Shown: positions 11,051-23,824, counted from the stretch's first letter. The stretch: DNA of 64,000 nucleotides from Talpa occidentalis (GCF_014898055.3 NW_023604295.1:93449591-93513590); one strand, 5' to 3'. Made by a program: numbers and translations. The notes: generated by a model not told the origin, from the letters alone.

Positions 11051-12829
11051 GGAACGAGAATTGACAGACAGGAGAAGCATGTGGGTTCATGGACAACCAG
11101 AAGCTAGTTCTATTCAGGAGCATTTTGAAAAAGATAAATAAAACTTTTCAACCTGGATTCTCATTATCTTGGCCTGATTGAGCTTTATTTTTTCTCTTTC
11201 ACTAGCCAAAATTATTTCCTTGAGAAAAATCTGGGCCGTGCAACTTAGTTTCATATTTGGAACAGAAATTGCATCGGTTAGGGAATCAAGAGAAAAGTAA
11301 TAGAGAACATTCCTACCATTTTGGCTTCTACCTCATGGACTTTGATCTCATGACTTTGATTTCATGACTTAGAAACCACAAAGCTACGTACAAAGGTGTA
11401 ATTCACTGTGCCATAAAGTACGGCCAGCTTTATCAAATGTATAATCCAGAAAGATTATTTGCAAAGAGATTTTACCTACAGAAAGTGAAAACAAATGGTA
11501 AAGGTATGAAATTGATATAAAATGTACATACCTTCTCTCCCCAGGAGATACAATTTTGTGAAGAAAGACAAAGTATATATGACTAAAGCAAATTCTTTTT
11601 TGCCAGCATTAACAAATAATTTGCCTTTTCTCGTAACCAAAACTTGTTTAACCATTTTAAAATATTACATATATCATTAACATTTAAAACACTGAATTTA
11701 TTTTTTGTTTTGTTTTTCTCAACATCCTTGGCATTCACTTCTCTAAAATGAAATGCCTAGAAGCTATCAAAGAGTATTATATAGCCACAGAATGTACTGT
11801 TGTTGTTTTAGGGAATTTTGCCTGTTTCTAATAGTGTTTTCATCACCCTATTGACCAAGATGTCATCTCTCCTTGCTTTGTGGGCCAGGGTCCAACCAAC
11901 TCTATAAGGGTCTAATAGAACCACTCTTTTGTAACTGGTTACTCTGTACTGTTGTAGTCAGTCCCAGAAACCAGGTAAACAAGTGTGTTAAAAGTAAACT
12001 TAAGCTAAGAATAAATAGATGCTAGGTGAGGAATTTTTTTTCTTGGCAACAACCACAACATTTTGACTGCTCAGAAGCCTTGCCAAGTCTTACTTGTACC
12101 TTCTTGACAATTTCCTGAGTGGCAGAATGTGCTACTTCAACAACTTTCCTATAAGTGAGGTGTTGGTATTCCTGTTTGTGGTGTGTTGTTACTGAAAACA
12201 AATTTGATCACTCTAATAATTTTTAATCTTAAACAAATTTAGAAGCAGATTATTCCTCATTCTGTGCATGTTTTTCAGACTTCAATGACCTTCTATCACT
12301 AAACCAAATTAACTTAAGACAGAACATATGTAATAGTGATGAAAGAAATGTTCTCACATATTTAGAATAAGCCAAGGTCAATGTTTGACTTCAGGTCATA
12401 CTCAGCATTGATTTTGGATAATCCTGTGCAAGCTGACTTTGCACACTCTCACCGTGTGCAGAAACACACACACTGACTCTCATAAACTTGTGGGTTTGTT
12501 ATTCTAACAACTAAATCCATTCCCTCTCCTAACACTAGTACACTGAAGAGTGGATCTCTTTACTTCCTACAGTCTACATACGATATGCCACTTTGATAGT
12601 TCTTTGTTCTTGGATATTAAGAAAAGCAAATGTTTCTAGTGACTAATAAGTAGAGGATGATTTTAAAGCATTCTGGAAAAATGAAAAAAAAAAAACCAGT
12701 AGTTTAGAAATAACAAGTATCTATATTTCCCTTGAAATGAAAACTCAAAACTTCACTGTAACAATCTATTCAATTTTACTCCTCTTCTAGAAATGGTTCT
12801 GTTTTCATGTCCCTGCTCCTTCCTGCTCT
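11051..12829. other. No gene or repeat recognised
   Basis: Long AT-rich stretch of unique-looking sequence with only short frames. Confidence 0.5.
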
Positions 12830-12945
12830 TTTCTTTCTCTATCTCTTTCTTTCTCTCTTTCTCTTTCTTACTTTCTCTTTCTTTCTTTCTTTCATTTCTT
12901 TCTCTCTTTCTCTCTTTCTCTCTCTCTCTTTCTCTCTTTCTTTTA
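12830..12945. repeat. (TTTC)n/(TC)n pyrimidine microsatellite
   Basis: Imperfect run of TTTCTC and TTTC units on the plus strand. The Arg/Lys/Glu-rich minus-strand frame and the Phe/Ser/Leu-rich plus-strand frame across it come from the repeat and are not genes. Confidence 0.95.
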
Positions 12946-15183
12946 CTTATTAACCACAGGAGCACTCTGTTTGCCTCAATATTGAAAGCAATCTCAGGCA
13001 ATGGATGATTAGACACTGCATCCTTACTCCAGCGTAAATTGAAAAGCATTACCATCATGCCAGAAAGGAAGAAAATATACTTAAATAACTGCTGAGTCAG
13101 GTTATAATCTCACTGCCTAGACAGTTGATGTCCAAACAGAGATCTTATCTAGTTATCTTTGAAAATATATTAAAAGCTCAGTTTCATTTTCATTTCTGAA
13201 GATTATATCTAATCAGTAACCATTTAGAAGCACTGAGTAAAAATATAACGCTGCTTCTATGCCAGTGCTTAGCTGGGATTGGTCTTCATCTATTCTGAAG
13301 TACTTTTAAGTATCCCTGATGTGAGGAGACTTTATCTCTACTAGTGAAATGATGAATTGATTTCAAAGCTTCAAAATGTTTAGGAATATTTAAACAAAAA
13401 TGAATTATTCTTTCCACTACATAATAGCTTGTCAATGTGACTTCAACAAGCCACATGCCCTAAAAAATTTGTATCTGAATGGGGACCCTGAAAAACCCTT
13501 GGGATTTGCACTCCTCCCTCTCTCTTCTATCACTTCACTTACTGGCTAATTAGACTAAGACTTTGTACTAAATATTAGGGCTTAAGTTTTAAGCCTGTAT
13601 TTAGAGAATATCAGTACTCACTAAATGCTCTAGTAATTAACTAGACACTTATTAGTACCAAGTATGTATGCTCAAAGAAATGACATGACAATGTTATTAC
13701 ACTTCATAATAGAATATAGGAAAAAACCCAAAATGGGGTGAAATTTGGGAAAAGTTTTTAAATATGCAATTTGTTTTTGTGACCTCCCCTCCTTGCCTCA
13801 CATTCTCCTTATGTTTCTTTATATTCACTTACATTTTTATCACCATATACTCCTAGGAAAATCCTATATTTTACCTTAATTTTTTGTCCAATATTTAATT
13901 TCTTAGATGCAAATGTTATGTTCTGCCTCTTTTTTAATCTAAACAATCTCTTTTACTATACTTCTTTTTACTTCCCATCTCTCCCCTGCACTGATTCTTT
14001 CCTTGCTGTCTTCATTTTTCTTCCAATTTTATAATCTCTTTAGTTTTTCTATCTTTGTTAGCATGGGAGAGTATCAGTACACAGTAGGCTAACTAGTCAG
14101 AATGTTTATGGACATAAGGGAAAAATGAGGACAAGAGGGAGGCAGTCAGCTCAAATACAACCCAACCACCGATCCCAGACACATTGGGTCCTAAACACTT
14201 AGTTTTCAATCCAGTCATAAGACATACAGCATTGATCTGAGAAATAATCAGACTAATGTAATCAGGAAAGCATTTATTTCAGAATGAGAATCATGATTCA
14301 GGTCCATGACCAAGGGGTAATCTTAGCACATGTGTGTGCACAGGCAGGGCAAAAGGTTATTTCTGTTTGGTTTTGTTTTTAAAGATCAGACAGGGAGACG
14401 GTCTGATGGATTTTTTTTTTTTTTTTGGTAAAACTTTTGAAATTGTTCCTAAGCCTATTTGTCTATCTATAATTGGTGGGCAAGTGTTTTCAGACAGAAG
14501 GATGTGGTGTGGGGGTCACTGTGATAATCAACAGGTGTCTTTCTTTAATTCAGTAATTGCAATTCACCCAGAAGTCTCTACTTGGCAGTTAGAGAAAAGA
14601 TAGTGACTGTTTAACTAAAAAAGCAGATTCCACAAGACTATAAAAAGAGTAGTGTATTAGGAAAGTAAAAGTATTAAGAAAACATATTTTTTGAGATATT
14701 TTCTTTGTCCACCCCTTTTGGTTCCAAAAAAAAAAAAAAATAGAAAAAAAAAATCCTGATTTTATGACTGAATGTACTTTGCTAGTAGAATTTTAGAACT
14801 CCCATCTTTTTGGGGTCCATTTACCCTTTTGGTTCCCATTTATTTGTGATCTTCATTCACCATATTCTATAATGCTTTGATATCATGCTCCTCCTCTTTG
14901 ACTATATATTTCCTTTTAACATTTTTCAAAGAGCCATCTTTGCCATCTTTCCCCATAAGGGACAAACGACCATACTCCCAGCCATGCTAAGATTCTCTTC
15001 CCCAGTCTCTCCTCTTTGTGACCTGAACCCCATCAGTTCTCCTCAGGGAAGGCACACCTCTACAGGCCTGGCAAGACAGTGACCTAGTGGTCCCTTTGGT
15101 AGTCATGGCCTATTCATATTATTTTCTCCTCCCACACTCCCCTTCCGTTGAAATTGTCTTAAGTAATCAAAGAAACTACTGAT
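12946..15183. other. No gene or repeat recognised
   Basis: Over 2 kb with only short frames. Homopolymer runs of T (14410-14426) and A (near 14727 and 14744) are present. No known element recognised. Confidence 0.5.
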
Positions 15184-15297
15184 GCAGCTAATCATTTTAA
15201 TGTAATTCATGGAAATGAGGAACTCACACAGCATATCCCAGCAGCTAATCATTTTAATGTAACTCATGGAAATGAGGAACTCACACAGCATATCCCA
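15184..15297 (+). repeat. 57-bp tandem duplication
   Basis: Unit 1 (15184-15240) and unit 2 (15241-15297) both begin gcagctaatcattttaatgt and end in catatccca. By eye they differ at one base (aattcat versus aactcat). A repeated minus-strand peptide frame here is only the duplication. The high identity suggests a recent event. It ends 9 bp before the TSD of the next SINE. Confidence 0.95.
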
Positions 15298-15305
15298 GCA
15301 CCTCA

Positions 15306-15593
15306 GAAATAAAAAAATATTGGGGCCTCCCCTGGTGGCGCAGCAGTTGAGCGCTGGGTTGCAAAGCTGCCCACAGCCTCTACAGCACCGGTTCGATCCC
15401 CGGGCGAGGGTCCCACATGGTGTGCAGACCTCTCCTGCCGCCCGCTGCTCCCCTCAGCAGTGTATTTTGTCAGTCTGCCAGTTCTGTTCCCTGCTCTGGC
15501 TCTGGTGAATTCTTTCACCCTCCCGCACTTCTGACTGTACCAGTGCTTGTATAAATAAATAAATAAATCTTAAAAAAAAAGAAATAAAAAAAT
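15306..15593 (+). mobile_element. tRNA-type SINE (Rhin-1-like), young-looking subfamily
   Basis: Full-length plus copy. It lies between GAAATAAAAAAAT at 15306-15318 and 15581-15593. The head cctcccctggtggcgcagca, the B box ggttcgatcccc and the tail tataaataaataaataaatctt are intact. It differs from most copies by gctgggttgcaaagctgccc, cctgccgcccgctgctccc and tgactgtaccagtgcttg. The copy at 20298-20635 shares these changes, so the two define a subfamily. Confidence 0.95.
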
Positions 15594-17269
15594 CAAGTGT
15601 TGAGATAATATAGATAATAATCATCGCAGCTTCAATAAAGAACATCCACCAAGAGGCATTTCCTTCTGCTTAATCATCCTTTCTTTGCACTAGTAAGTTA
15701 TATTTGGCAGGAAACGCAACTATTATTAAGCTTCTGCATTTCCCTACTTCATTTCTAAGTAGTTCCACCTGGAATGGATTTGTGAAGATTCATACCAAAA
15801 AAAAAAAAAAGTCTTTTGTCTGTTAACAAAATATTTGGGCCCTGGAAGAACTGAATCTGTGAACACAGCTTTACAGAAACTGACAGCATCAGCTCAGTAT
15901 TTTTAGGAGTGTGTTCATTTTAATCTCATGTAAGATTAGTTACCAGAAACATCCTGGGAATCAGTCCACCAGCCTTCCACAGCACCAGTGCAACTTAAAC
16001 TGAGTTCGCTGAATTGCATGTCACTCTGCTTCATCAGGATAAGATAAAAGGCAAAACTGTCTTATCGCTCAACTCCAATGAAAATCATTTATCAGTGAGA
16101 TAGTCTTGACTTATCTGAGAAATTATTGCAGCCTGTCACAATTTTTTCTTCCATAGCTAGTAATTCTGGGCATTTATTAATAATAATATTTGCACCAATT
16201 GTTAATGAAAAGATTTAATTGCTTCAATCCTCTACTTATGCTGCATTATAAAATTTTGCTTGATGGCTTGAGGTGTTTCTTCAATTCTGAAATTAGAAAC
16301 CACTCTGATATGAATGAAGAACTGCTCTGCTTATTTCAACAGCAATTCTTATTTGAATCATATTTTTATTAGCATAGTAATAGAAACTAATTAATCAAGG
16401 TTAATCAAAATAGCTCTTATTCCTTAAAATAGAACAGAAGCAGAAGATGATGCTATTTACAACCACAAGTTTCTATTTCACTGAAACAACACAGAAATAT
16501 TACAAGAAAAGGAAATCATATTAACATGATTGACTGAATCCATTCAAATTCCTGAGAATGTACAGTTAGTTAGATATTTAAATATATTCATATCCAAAAC
16601 CATGCATAACATCACTGTTAGACAAGAAATTGTCAATAGCTAATCAAAAATTCAGATGAATCTGTGAAACTAGAAACCAAGGTAAGGTTAATAGAGGAAA
16701 ACACTGATCAGACACATACAGGCAGGAGCTCCTGCAGAGGTGGTGGTAGTTCCTGGGTATCCAGACCTTGGAATATTGCTTTGGGGTATTAATCAGAGGC
16801 TCCAGGGCAGTAGTTGAAAAGGAAAAATTCTGTTAGAAGAACATGCTGCTTGGGTCCTCTCTCCTTCCATATTTGTACCACTGGCACCAGAACTCATGTC
16901 CAAAAAGGAAAGTATTGATAGTAAAGTTGGGAGCATACCATTTAGCTCTAAACTAATAGAAGGCAAACAATGGGTAAAACTCAACATTGCAACTCTCAAC
17001 ATTGCAATACCCATCACTGCAGAGCACCTCTGCTGTTATCATAGCCTCCAATTGTAGATAATAGAAAATCTCAAATACAGATAGAAACAGATGATTGAGA
17101 ATCAATCACAAGGTTCAGGAAAAATCACCACAATAAAAACAGGCACAAAACAAACAAAATAACTTACTATCTTGCTTCCCCTAAGAAAAAAAGAAGTACC
17201 ATAACAGAAGAAACTTTAAAATAAGGACAATTGATATCTTCGGAGAAATCTCACAAGATAATAAACCCA
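15594..17269. other. No gene or repeat recognised
   Basis: Unique-looking sequence. A minus-strand frame at 16793-17017 (74 codons) has no recognisable domain. A small direct repeat (ctcaacattgcaa, near 16981 and 16996) is present. Confidence 0.45.
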
Positions 17270-17284
17270 AGAAAAGAAAACAAC

Positions 17285-17385
17285 TAGAATACATCTATCT
17301 TAGAGCAGTGTGTACCTATCTCCATAAAGCGTACATAGTGTTGCAAGTCAATGTTACCTCAATAAAAATATTTAAAAAAAAACAC
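17285..17385 (+). mobile_element. Old LINE-1 3' UTR end
   Basis: Ends with ttgcaagtcaatgttacctcaataaaaatattt and an A tail. This is the terminal part of the old LINE-1 3' UTR type, and the same ending occurs at 18155-18180 and 39225-39260. Confidence 0.6.
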
Positions 17386-17617
17386 AAGAGAGCTTAAATA
17401 TGTAAAATGTGACTATCAAAAATGAAGTGAGCAAATGGACTAAATAGCAGAACAAAATCTTGGAACAGGAAGGCAAAAAAAAAAAAAAAAAACATATGAA
17501 AGAAAGGTTAAGGCATGAAGGATGAAAATAAGACATCTTGGAGGTTGAATATGAGATACAATGGAGAGAAAGAAAAAAAAAGAAATTCCTAAAGTACTAG
17601 AGAAACATGATCAATTG

Positions 17618-17911
17618 AAAATGACATGTCAGGCCTCCCCTGGTGGCGCAGGCTGTTGAGCGCAGCACTGTGAAGCTGTCCACAGCCTCTGCAGCACCCA
17701 TTCGATCCTGGCCGGCTGGGGAGAATCCCACATGGCATAGCAGACCTCTCCTGCCTCTCCCGCTGCTCCCCTCAGCAGTGTACTTTGGTCAATCTGCCTG
17801 TTCTGTTCCCCACTCTGTCTCTGATCAATCCTCTCACCCTCATGTTCATCTGGCCTGTACCCCGGTTCTTGTATGCATGAATAAATAAATCTTAAAAAAA
17901 ATGACATGTCA
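17618..17911 (+). mobile_element. tRNA-type SINE (Rhin-1-like) with perfect TSD
   Basis: Plus copy between perfect 14-bp repeats AAAATGACATGTCA (17618-17631 and 17898-17911). The head ggcctcccctggtggcgcagg starts at 17632, the B box is attcgatcc, and the tail is aataaataaatcttaaaa. Open frames on both strands across it belong to the SINE. Confidence 0.96.
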
Positions 17912-17974
17912 AGATTTTACTCTTAATGTGAAATAGAGGCAAAAAACAAATGATCTGACAAAACTAAACCAAAC

Positions 17975-18190
17975 AAACCCTGGAATATGACTACAGAATT
18001 GAGGCTACTAGACTGGGGGTGTTACCGGTGGGAATGGGGCCCAATGGTCTAGTGTAAAGAACTCTGGGCACTTTGGTGGGAAGAGAGGGGAGCTAACACA
18101 TGTCAGAGAAGGTAAGAACCTATTCCCCTAAATCATGTACATACAGTTCTATAAAGCAATGTTACCTCAATACAAATAAACAAATAGTCC
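17975..18190 (+). mobile_element. Old LINE-1 3' UTR fragment
   Basis: The order tggaatatgactacagaattgaggcta, gggggtgttacc, then aatcatgtacatacag and gcaatgttacctcaatacaaataaa parallels 39060-39265. It ends in an A-rich tail and has no coding part. Confidence 0.6.
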
Positions 18191-19178
18191 ATCAAGTACC
18201 ACGCAGGAAGTTTGGCAAACTGCCCCACCTTCCCAAAATATGCTGCAATTTCACAGCACAATCAGAAACTGAAAAGCCAGTTTTCATAAGGAAACATGTG
18301 CACGTTTTTTCCAAGATTCTTCACAAAACACAATATTCTCTTTGCCATATTTCTGTTTCCTATACCGAAAGGGAATATTGCCCCAAGCAAAAATCCTACA
18401 TAGAAACAAAATGATTTTCCTAAAGCAAGCCACTTAGAGAAAAACCAGGCTGTCTGGCAAGTGCAGGGATGGAATAAAGGATGATGATACAACTGATAAG
18501 ACAAGTACAAAGTGCAGTCAGTCACAAACTACTCCAGCACAACGGCTCAACTCATTTCCCCTACAGCAGAATTTGAAGCGGTTTGATCTTAGGAAAATTC
18601 CAATTGTGCAAGTTCCTATTGAAGTCCGTGGATATTGAAGGAGAAATTCATTGAGGCAATCTGAAAATTAACAAACCTAGAACTCCAGCTTCTTGTATCA
18701 GGTCTCTCTGACTGGATTTCCTTCTCCAGAGCTCCCTGGAGGAAATGCTTTTGTAACGTTATATGACTTCTGCACTCAGGGAGACAGAAACCTTGAAATT
18801 TATGCAGAACCAGAATGATCAAGCAGTATTTTTATTCACTGATTTTTCATTCATTCAGTATGAAGGGAAAAAAAAATGGAATGCATAACTGAAGCAGCTG
18901 GAAGGGGTACCTTGCTTGCCAAATGCTCAAGTTTCATCAGTCAACTTGCCCAAAAGTCATAGGCACAGCATCTCCCACACTGCAGAACAATAAGCAAAGC
19001 CATAGAGACTGGCCAGAGAGGTGAGTGGTCTGCAGGAATACCCTGCTTTGCATGTGATGACATCTGTTCTTACAAACACACAGATTAGTTGTGGGAGCAT
19101 GAGATTTTAAATGCTCGATAAATTGAATACACAAGAGATTACTGAAAGCAATTCTAAAATTCAGATGCAATACAACAG

Positions 19179-19181
<3 letters not shown>
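18191..19181. other. No gene or repeat recognised
   Basis: Unique-looking. Two overlapping opposite-strand frames near 18100-18525 lack any recognisable domain. Confidence 0.5.

Positions 19182-19215
<34 letters not shown>
19182..19215. repeat. (TA)n microsatellite
   Basis: About 16 TA dinucleotides in a row. Confidence 0.95.
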
Positions 19216-19217
<2 letters not shown>

Positions 19218-20297
19218 CCAATTTTACCTACTACTAGAATAGCAAACAAGGGCAATTGTGTTCACAAAGATGACTGATCAAGAGTAATGCCAAAAGTTAG
19301 AGTACATGCTGGGGTCTCTCCTGAAGTATATATAAAAATTTGTCCCCAGTAGAACGGGCTAAAAGAAATTCATGTTATTTTTGCAATCATACTAACAGTT
19401 TTATGAAAAACTTGAGAGTCCTCACTCATTATTAATATGCTCAATTTCTCTAATCATCAAATATATAACAACTCTCAGAATCAGTCTGAAGATGGGAAAA
19501 TGGCAGTACATACTAAAAAGGAAGTTACTTAAGCTAAGATCCTTAAGTAAAATCACAAAGCAATACCTAAGAAGTCTTCGGAGCCTGTTCTGGTTTTTAT
19601 ATCCAGGTAAGACTGAAATCTATCTACACAATTGATGATTCATGGTGATTATATTGGCTTAAATTATACTAGGAAAATGTTACTATTTTTAAGTCAAGGA
19701 AAGCATAAGGATACTAATAACCAATTTTAGGGATTGACTGGAATGGGAGATTAAATATAGTATAAAATTATGAAAAGTATACAGCTAAAGTCCAGGTATA
19801 AGTTACAAAAATTTCACATTCAGCAAATTCAACAAATCTATGAATAGGAGGAAATCTATGAAGAAAATAATATCAAGAGACATAAAAGGAATATAACTAG
19901 AAAAGACAGAAATGTTTAACAAAGTAATTGAATATGAAATGGGAAAAAGTAATAAAAGCCTATAATAAAGTGTATTAAAACTCAGCTACAATCAAAGTCT
20001 AGAAGGTCAGGATAGAGTGATTTGCTTTGAAAAGAAAACTCCCAGGAAAGGGAATGATTTGTTACAGCATGTGTAAATCAGGTGTGCCAGACAAAGGAAG
20101 TCCCAGGTAGGATTCTAGCCCTGATCATTCTAATTCAATCTTCCCCAAACCATTCAATTTCACTTTTAAAATTTGGTGATAAGTTATAATCATAAAAATG
20201 GGAGACTTTTTCAGTCTCGCAATAGGACTCTCTACTGGGAACGATCATTGTGATAAAACAGACAGGCTGGTGTGATTGTTCTACCAACAACTGTTGT
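19216..20297. other. No gene or repeat recognised
   Basis: AT-rich unique-looking sequence. Confidence 0.5.
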
Positions 20298-20635
20298 TAT
20301 TACATTTTCTTTTTTTTAAAGATTTATTTATTTATTTATTTATTTATTTATTATTTATTTATTTATTTATTTATACAAGCACTGGGTACAGTCAGAAGTG
20401 CGGGAGGGCAAGAGAATTCACCAGAGCCAGAGCGGGGAGCAGAGCAGGCAGAAGGACCGAAGTACACTGCTGAGGGGAGCAGCGGGCGGCAGGAGAGGTC
20501 TGCGCGCCATGTGGGACCCTCCTCCGGTGGCCGGCGAGCAGCCGGGGAACGAACTGGCGCTGCAGAGGCTGCGGGCAGCTTTGCAACCCAGTGCTCAACC
20601 GCTGCGCCACCGGGGAGGCCCACTATTACATTTTC
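20298..20635 (-). mobile_element. tRNA-type SINE (Rhin-1-like), young-looking subfamily
   Basis: Full-length minus copy between 12-bp repeats TATTACATTTTC (20298-20309 and 20624-20635). It has a long TTTA tail (20321-20373). It is unusually GC- and CpG-rich (ggccggcgagcagccgggg) and has the diagnostic gcactgggtacagtcagaag, gcgggcggcaggag and gggcagctttgcaacccag, as in the 15.3-kb copy. The retained CpGs suggest a recent insertion. A 140-codon plus-strand frame and two minus-strand frames here are SINE by-products. Confidence 0.96.
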
Positions 20636-20940
20636 ATTCCCGTTACATTTTCATTCCCACTTTCCTCAATAAAGAATTAATTGTGTTAATGAAAGGTGGT
20701 CACCTATGACCTACCATAGATAGCTGGATGACCCCGCTTATACAACTTTCAACCTTATCACCCCACCCTCAACATCTCACACTTAGCAAACCCACAATGG
20801 TGTGCTTGACGGTCCTCACACGTTTTATAAATGCTCTTTATCCTGCAAACCATGTTCACCCATGATAGCAACTACAGCATTCTTCTTTAGCGGCTTCAAC
20901 TGAGCCTCCAAGCTCAGAGTCAGAATGATAAAATTTTCTT
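20636..20940. other. Spacer between head-to-head SINEs
   Basis: No gene seen. A 17-bp local duplication (ttacattttcattccc) spans 20626-20658 next to the left SINE's TSD. Confidence 0.5.
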
Positions 20941-21235
20941 TTAAAATAATGTGAGGGACCTCCGTGGTGGCGCAGGCGGTTGAGCACTGCACTGAAGCTG
21001 TCCGCAGCCTCTGCAGCGTGGGTTTGATCCAGGCTGGCCGGTGAGAATCCCACATGGTGCCACAGACCTCTCCTGTCTCGCCCGCTGCTCCCCTCAGCAG
21101 TGTATTTCGTCAGTCTGCCTGTTTTGTTTCCCTGCTCTGTCTCTGGTGAATCCTCTCACCCTCCCACACATCTGGCCTGTACCCCGGTTCTTGTATAAAT
21201 AAATAAATCTTTAAAAAAATTAAAATAATGTGAGG
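20941..21235 (+). mobile_element. tRNA-type SINE (Rhin-1-like) with perfect TSD
   Basis: Plus copy between perfect 16-bp repeats TTAAAATAATGTGAGG (20941-20956 and 21220-21235). It begins gacctccgtggtggcgcagg and ends tataaataaataaatcttt. It is head to head with the preceding minus-strand SINE, 333 bp away, so a transcript through both could fold back. Confidence 0.96.
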
Positions 21236-21540
21236 AAGCAATAAAATGGAAGGCAATTATCAGATTTGCTTTACGGCAAGTTGCACTGATGTCTACATGC
21301 AAGAAATGGGTATTTGAGAACCAAATAACTGCCTGGCTAACGCCTAAGGACTTCTGTAAATGTGGCAAAGTTAGTGTTTTACTATCTTTGAAAGAAAAAA
21401 TTATCCACAACCACATCTGTTATCTTACTAATATTATTGGGATAAAGACTGGAAGTTGAGATCAGAGTAAATATTATGCCAAAAGCAAAAAATCAGAAAG
21501 AAGCTAGTGATACCATGCAACCTATGGGTACAAATAAAGT
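21236..21540. other. No gene or repeat recognised
   Basis: Unique-looking spacer between a SINE and a LINE-1 fragment. Confidence 0.5.
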
Positions 21541-22090
21541 ACTGCATTACCCAAAAGACACAAAAGCATTAACTCAAAAGGATACCTGCACCCCCTATGT
21601 TTATTGCAGCACTATTTACAATAGGTAAGATATGGAAACAGCCTAAATGCACAAAAATAGATGACTGGATCAAGAAGATGTAGTATATACACAATGGAAT
21701 ACTACTTATCAATCAAAAAAGATAAACCCATGTCATTCACAGCAACATGGATGGAGCTAGAAGGAATTATGCTCAGTGAAATAAGCCAGAAGGAAAAAGA
21801 AAAATATTGAATGGTTTCACTTAAAGGTGGACTATAGGCGAACCAAATAAGGGATCAGGAAAAATATAACAAAAAAAATTAACAGGCAACTATAAATTGG
21901 AGACATTCTGCAGGGGAGGGGGAGAGAGGGATCAAAACAGGGAAGGGAAAAGCACAAGGGACTATGATGGTAATACATGGGTGAATTGGTGTGGGGACTA
22001 CACCTAAGAGGAGAAAGCATACATTGTACAAAAAAAAAAAAGTAAATACAAACAGAGAAAGAGAAAAATAAAAATAAAGTATTATTATAT
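21541..22090 (+). mobile_element. LINE-1 3' end (older copy)
   Basis: Sense-strand end of ORF2 (actcaaaaggatacctgcaccc, agatgactggatcaagaagatg, aacatggatggagctagaagg) followed by the 3' UTR and an A-rich tail near 22031-22080. It is more diverged from the 5.3-kb copy than the 47-kb copy is, and it has a different 3' UTR segment (gtgaattggtgtggggactacacc). It is 5' truncated and the frame is broken. No clear TSD. Confidence 0.88.
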
Positions 22091-23824
22091 ATATAGGACA
22101 CAGACCAACTTAAGTGTGATTTTCTTTCATTTAAAAGACAGAATCCATTTCAAGCATCTATGAAAGTAACTCAATTTATTTTCTATGATGACTATGACAT
22201 TGTACACTTGATTAAAGTGATCGGAATATTATCCAAGTTGAGGGCTCTTCACATCCATAAATCAGTTTTCTGTATCCATATTTGTAAATCTGAAATATTT
22301 AAACAAAACTATCAATCAAGAATTTCATTTAATGTCCAGAGATCCACAGAGAGACATCTAATACAGATTGAAGTTAATATTTTTATATTGTCTGCTGAGC
22401 GTGTGCTTAACTTTTTTTTCTGAGAACAACTTCCTCCCACACATGAAGGATTTAGGTAGACATGTTTATAATAAATGAGCACGCGAATCTGACCACAGAT
22501 AGTTGGAACAAAACAAGCACCTGAAAATTAAATTTTCTCATTCCCAAGAACTTGGCCATAAGTGAGGTAAACAGAGAAGTAGTCAGTCAATTTCCTCTTG
22601 CCATGTGCTTGGAAAAAAGAGATAAACTGGATCTTGAGAGAGAAGAAAGAAAGGATGCAAAGACTGAAGCAAATATATGAACAGAGAAACAGAGGATACT
22701 CTTTGGTTTCCTGAAAACTTTTCCTGTGCTGGTTTCAGACCCTTGAAATGCCTATTTATTCTGAGAATCTGTAAGTTACCCGGACCGTTAGTCAAAATTT
22801 CTTAGGTTGAAATGATTCAAATACAGCAAAAGATAACTTAAGCTAGATAAAATTATTTGTTCATATACTTTAGAAAAACATGCTGGAAACTCAAAGCATC
22901 AAAGGAAGGCATGTAGGAGCCAAGAACATGGATGACAGAATTTAGGATCCAAATGTGACCAAATGCCCCCTTTTTTCTGTATGCATCTCTGCACTACTCC
23001 ATTCTGCTTCCACTTCCCCATGAGTTATACCTTGGATGGATCATTCTGTATGATGATGAATGTAACTCTAGATAGTACAAATACACATCCTTCCAGGTGA
23101 GCAAGCTTCCTAATAAAGGAGTCTTTTTCTTAACATCTGGATTATCAGTCCAACACAAAGATTCTGATAGCTTGAAAATTGAGGATGGAGGAAATCTCAC
23201 AAGACAGCTCAAAAGAATAGCTACCAGTTAATAGTCCTTGGTTTCTTTTCATGTATAAACTCTGTGTATTTTATTCTATTTAAGTTAACTCTAGTTAGTT
23301 TGTGCTACTTAGAACCAAAAGGATTTCATAAAGAAAACATTTCTAGGAGTGAAATAGCTTGAGTCATATAAAAGGTAGCTAATAAATGTATCACTACTTG
23401 TCCTGTTGGTCTTCATTGGATAAAGATATAGTTGAGAATGAAGTCACATTATCTTGACTTTATCTATGAAATATGTAGATAACTTACTAACTTTCTTGGG
23501 AAAGCCTAGTAAACTTATTCCTATGTACAAAATCAGAAGGGTAAAACACTTATCAACTGCTATGTTCCTCTCCAGTTTTAACTTTCGCTAAGCTTGTGAT
23601 TCTAACTACATTATTCATTAGTCCTAATGAAATGTGATTTTTTTCCAGATTCTTGGCTAATTTCTCTGGACAGTTGTTTCTCTATCAATAGAAGTTAACT
23701 ACAGAAATAAAGAAATAGCTTACCTAATTATGCTATATAATTGCAACATAATATTATGGAGGTTTTCTAAAGGTTTGTGATTCCAGAAACTATCAAATCA
23801 AGATTCAAAAATTAGGTATATAAT
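22091..23824. other. No gene or repeat recognised
   Basis: Unique-looking AT-rich sequence. The frames at 22160-22423 (plus), 22583-22795 (minus) and 22994-23212 (minus) have no recognised domain. Confidence 0.5.

Noticed and set aside
12753..13058. Arg/Lys/Glu-rich 101-codon frame on the minus strand
   Set aside because: It is the complement of the pyrimidine microsatellite.
15319..15580. tRNA gene signal (A box and B box)
   Set aside because: The boxes belong to SINE heads. There is no cloverleaf of an independent tRNA gene, and the same applies to the other SINE copies.
20250..20709. Several open frames of 65-140 codons on both strands
   Set aside because: All lie in the CpG-rich SINE at 20298-20635. 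Being open in many frames is a property of its composition.
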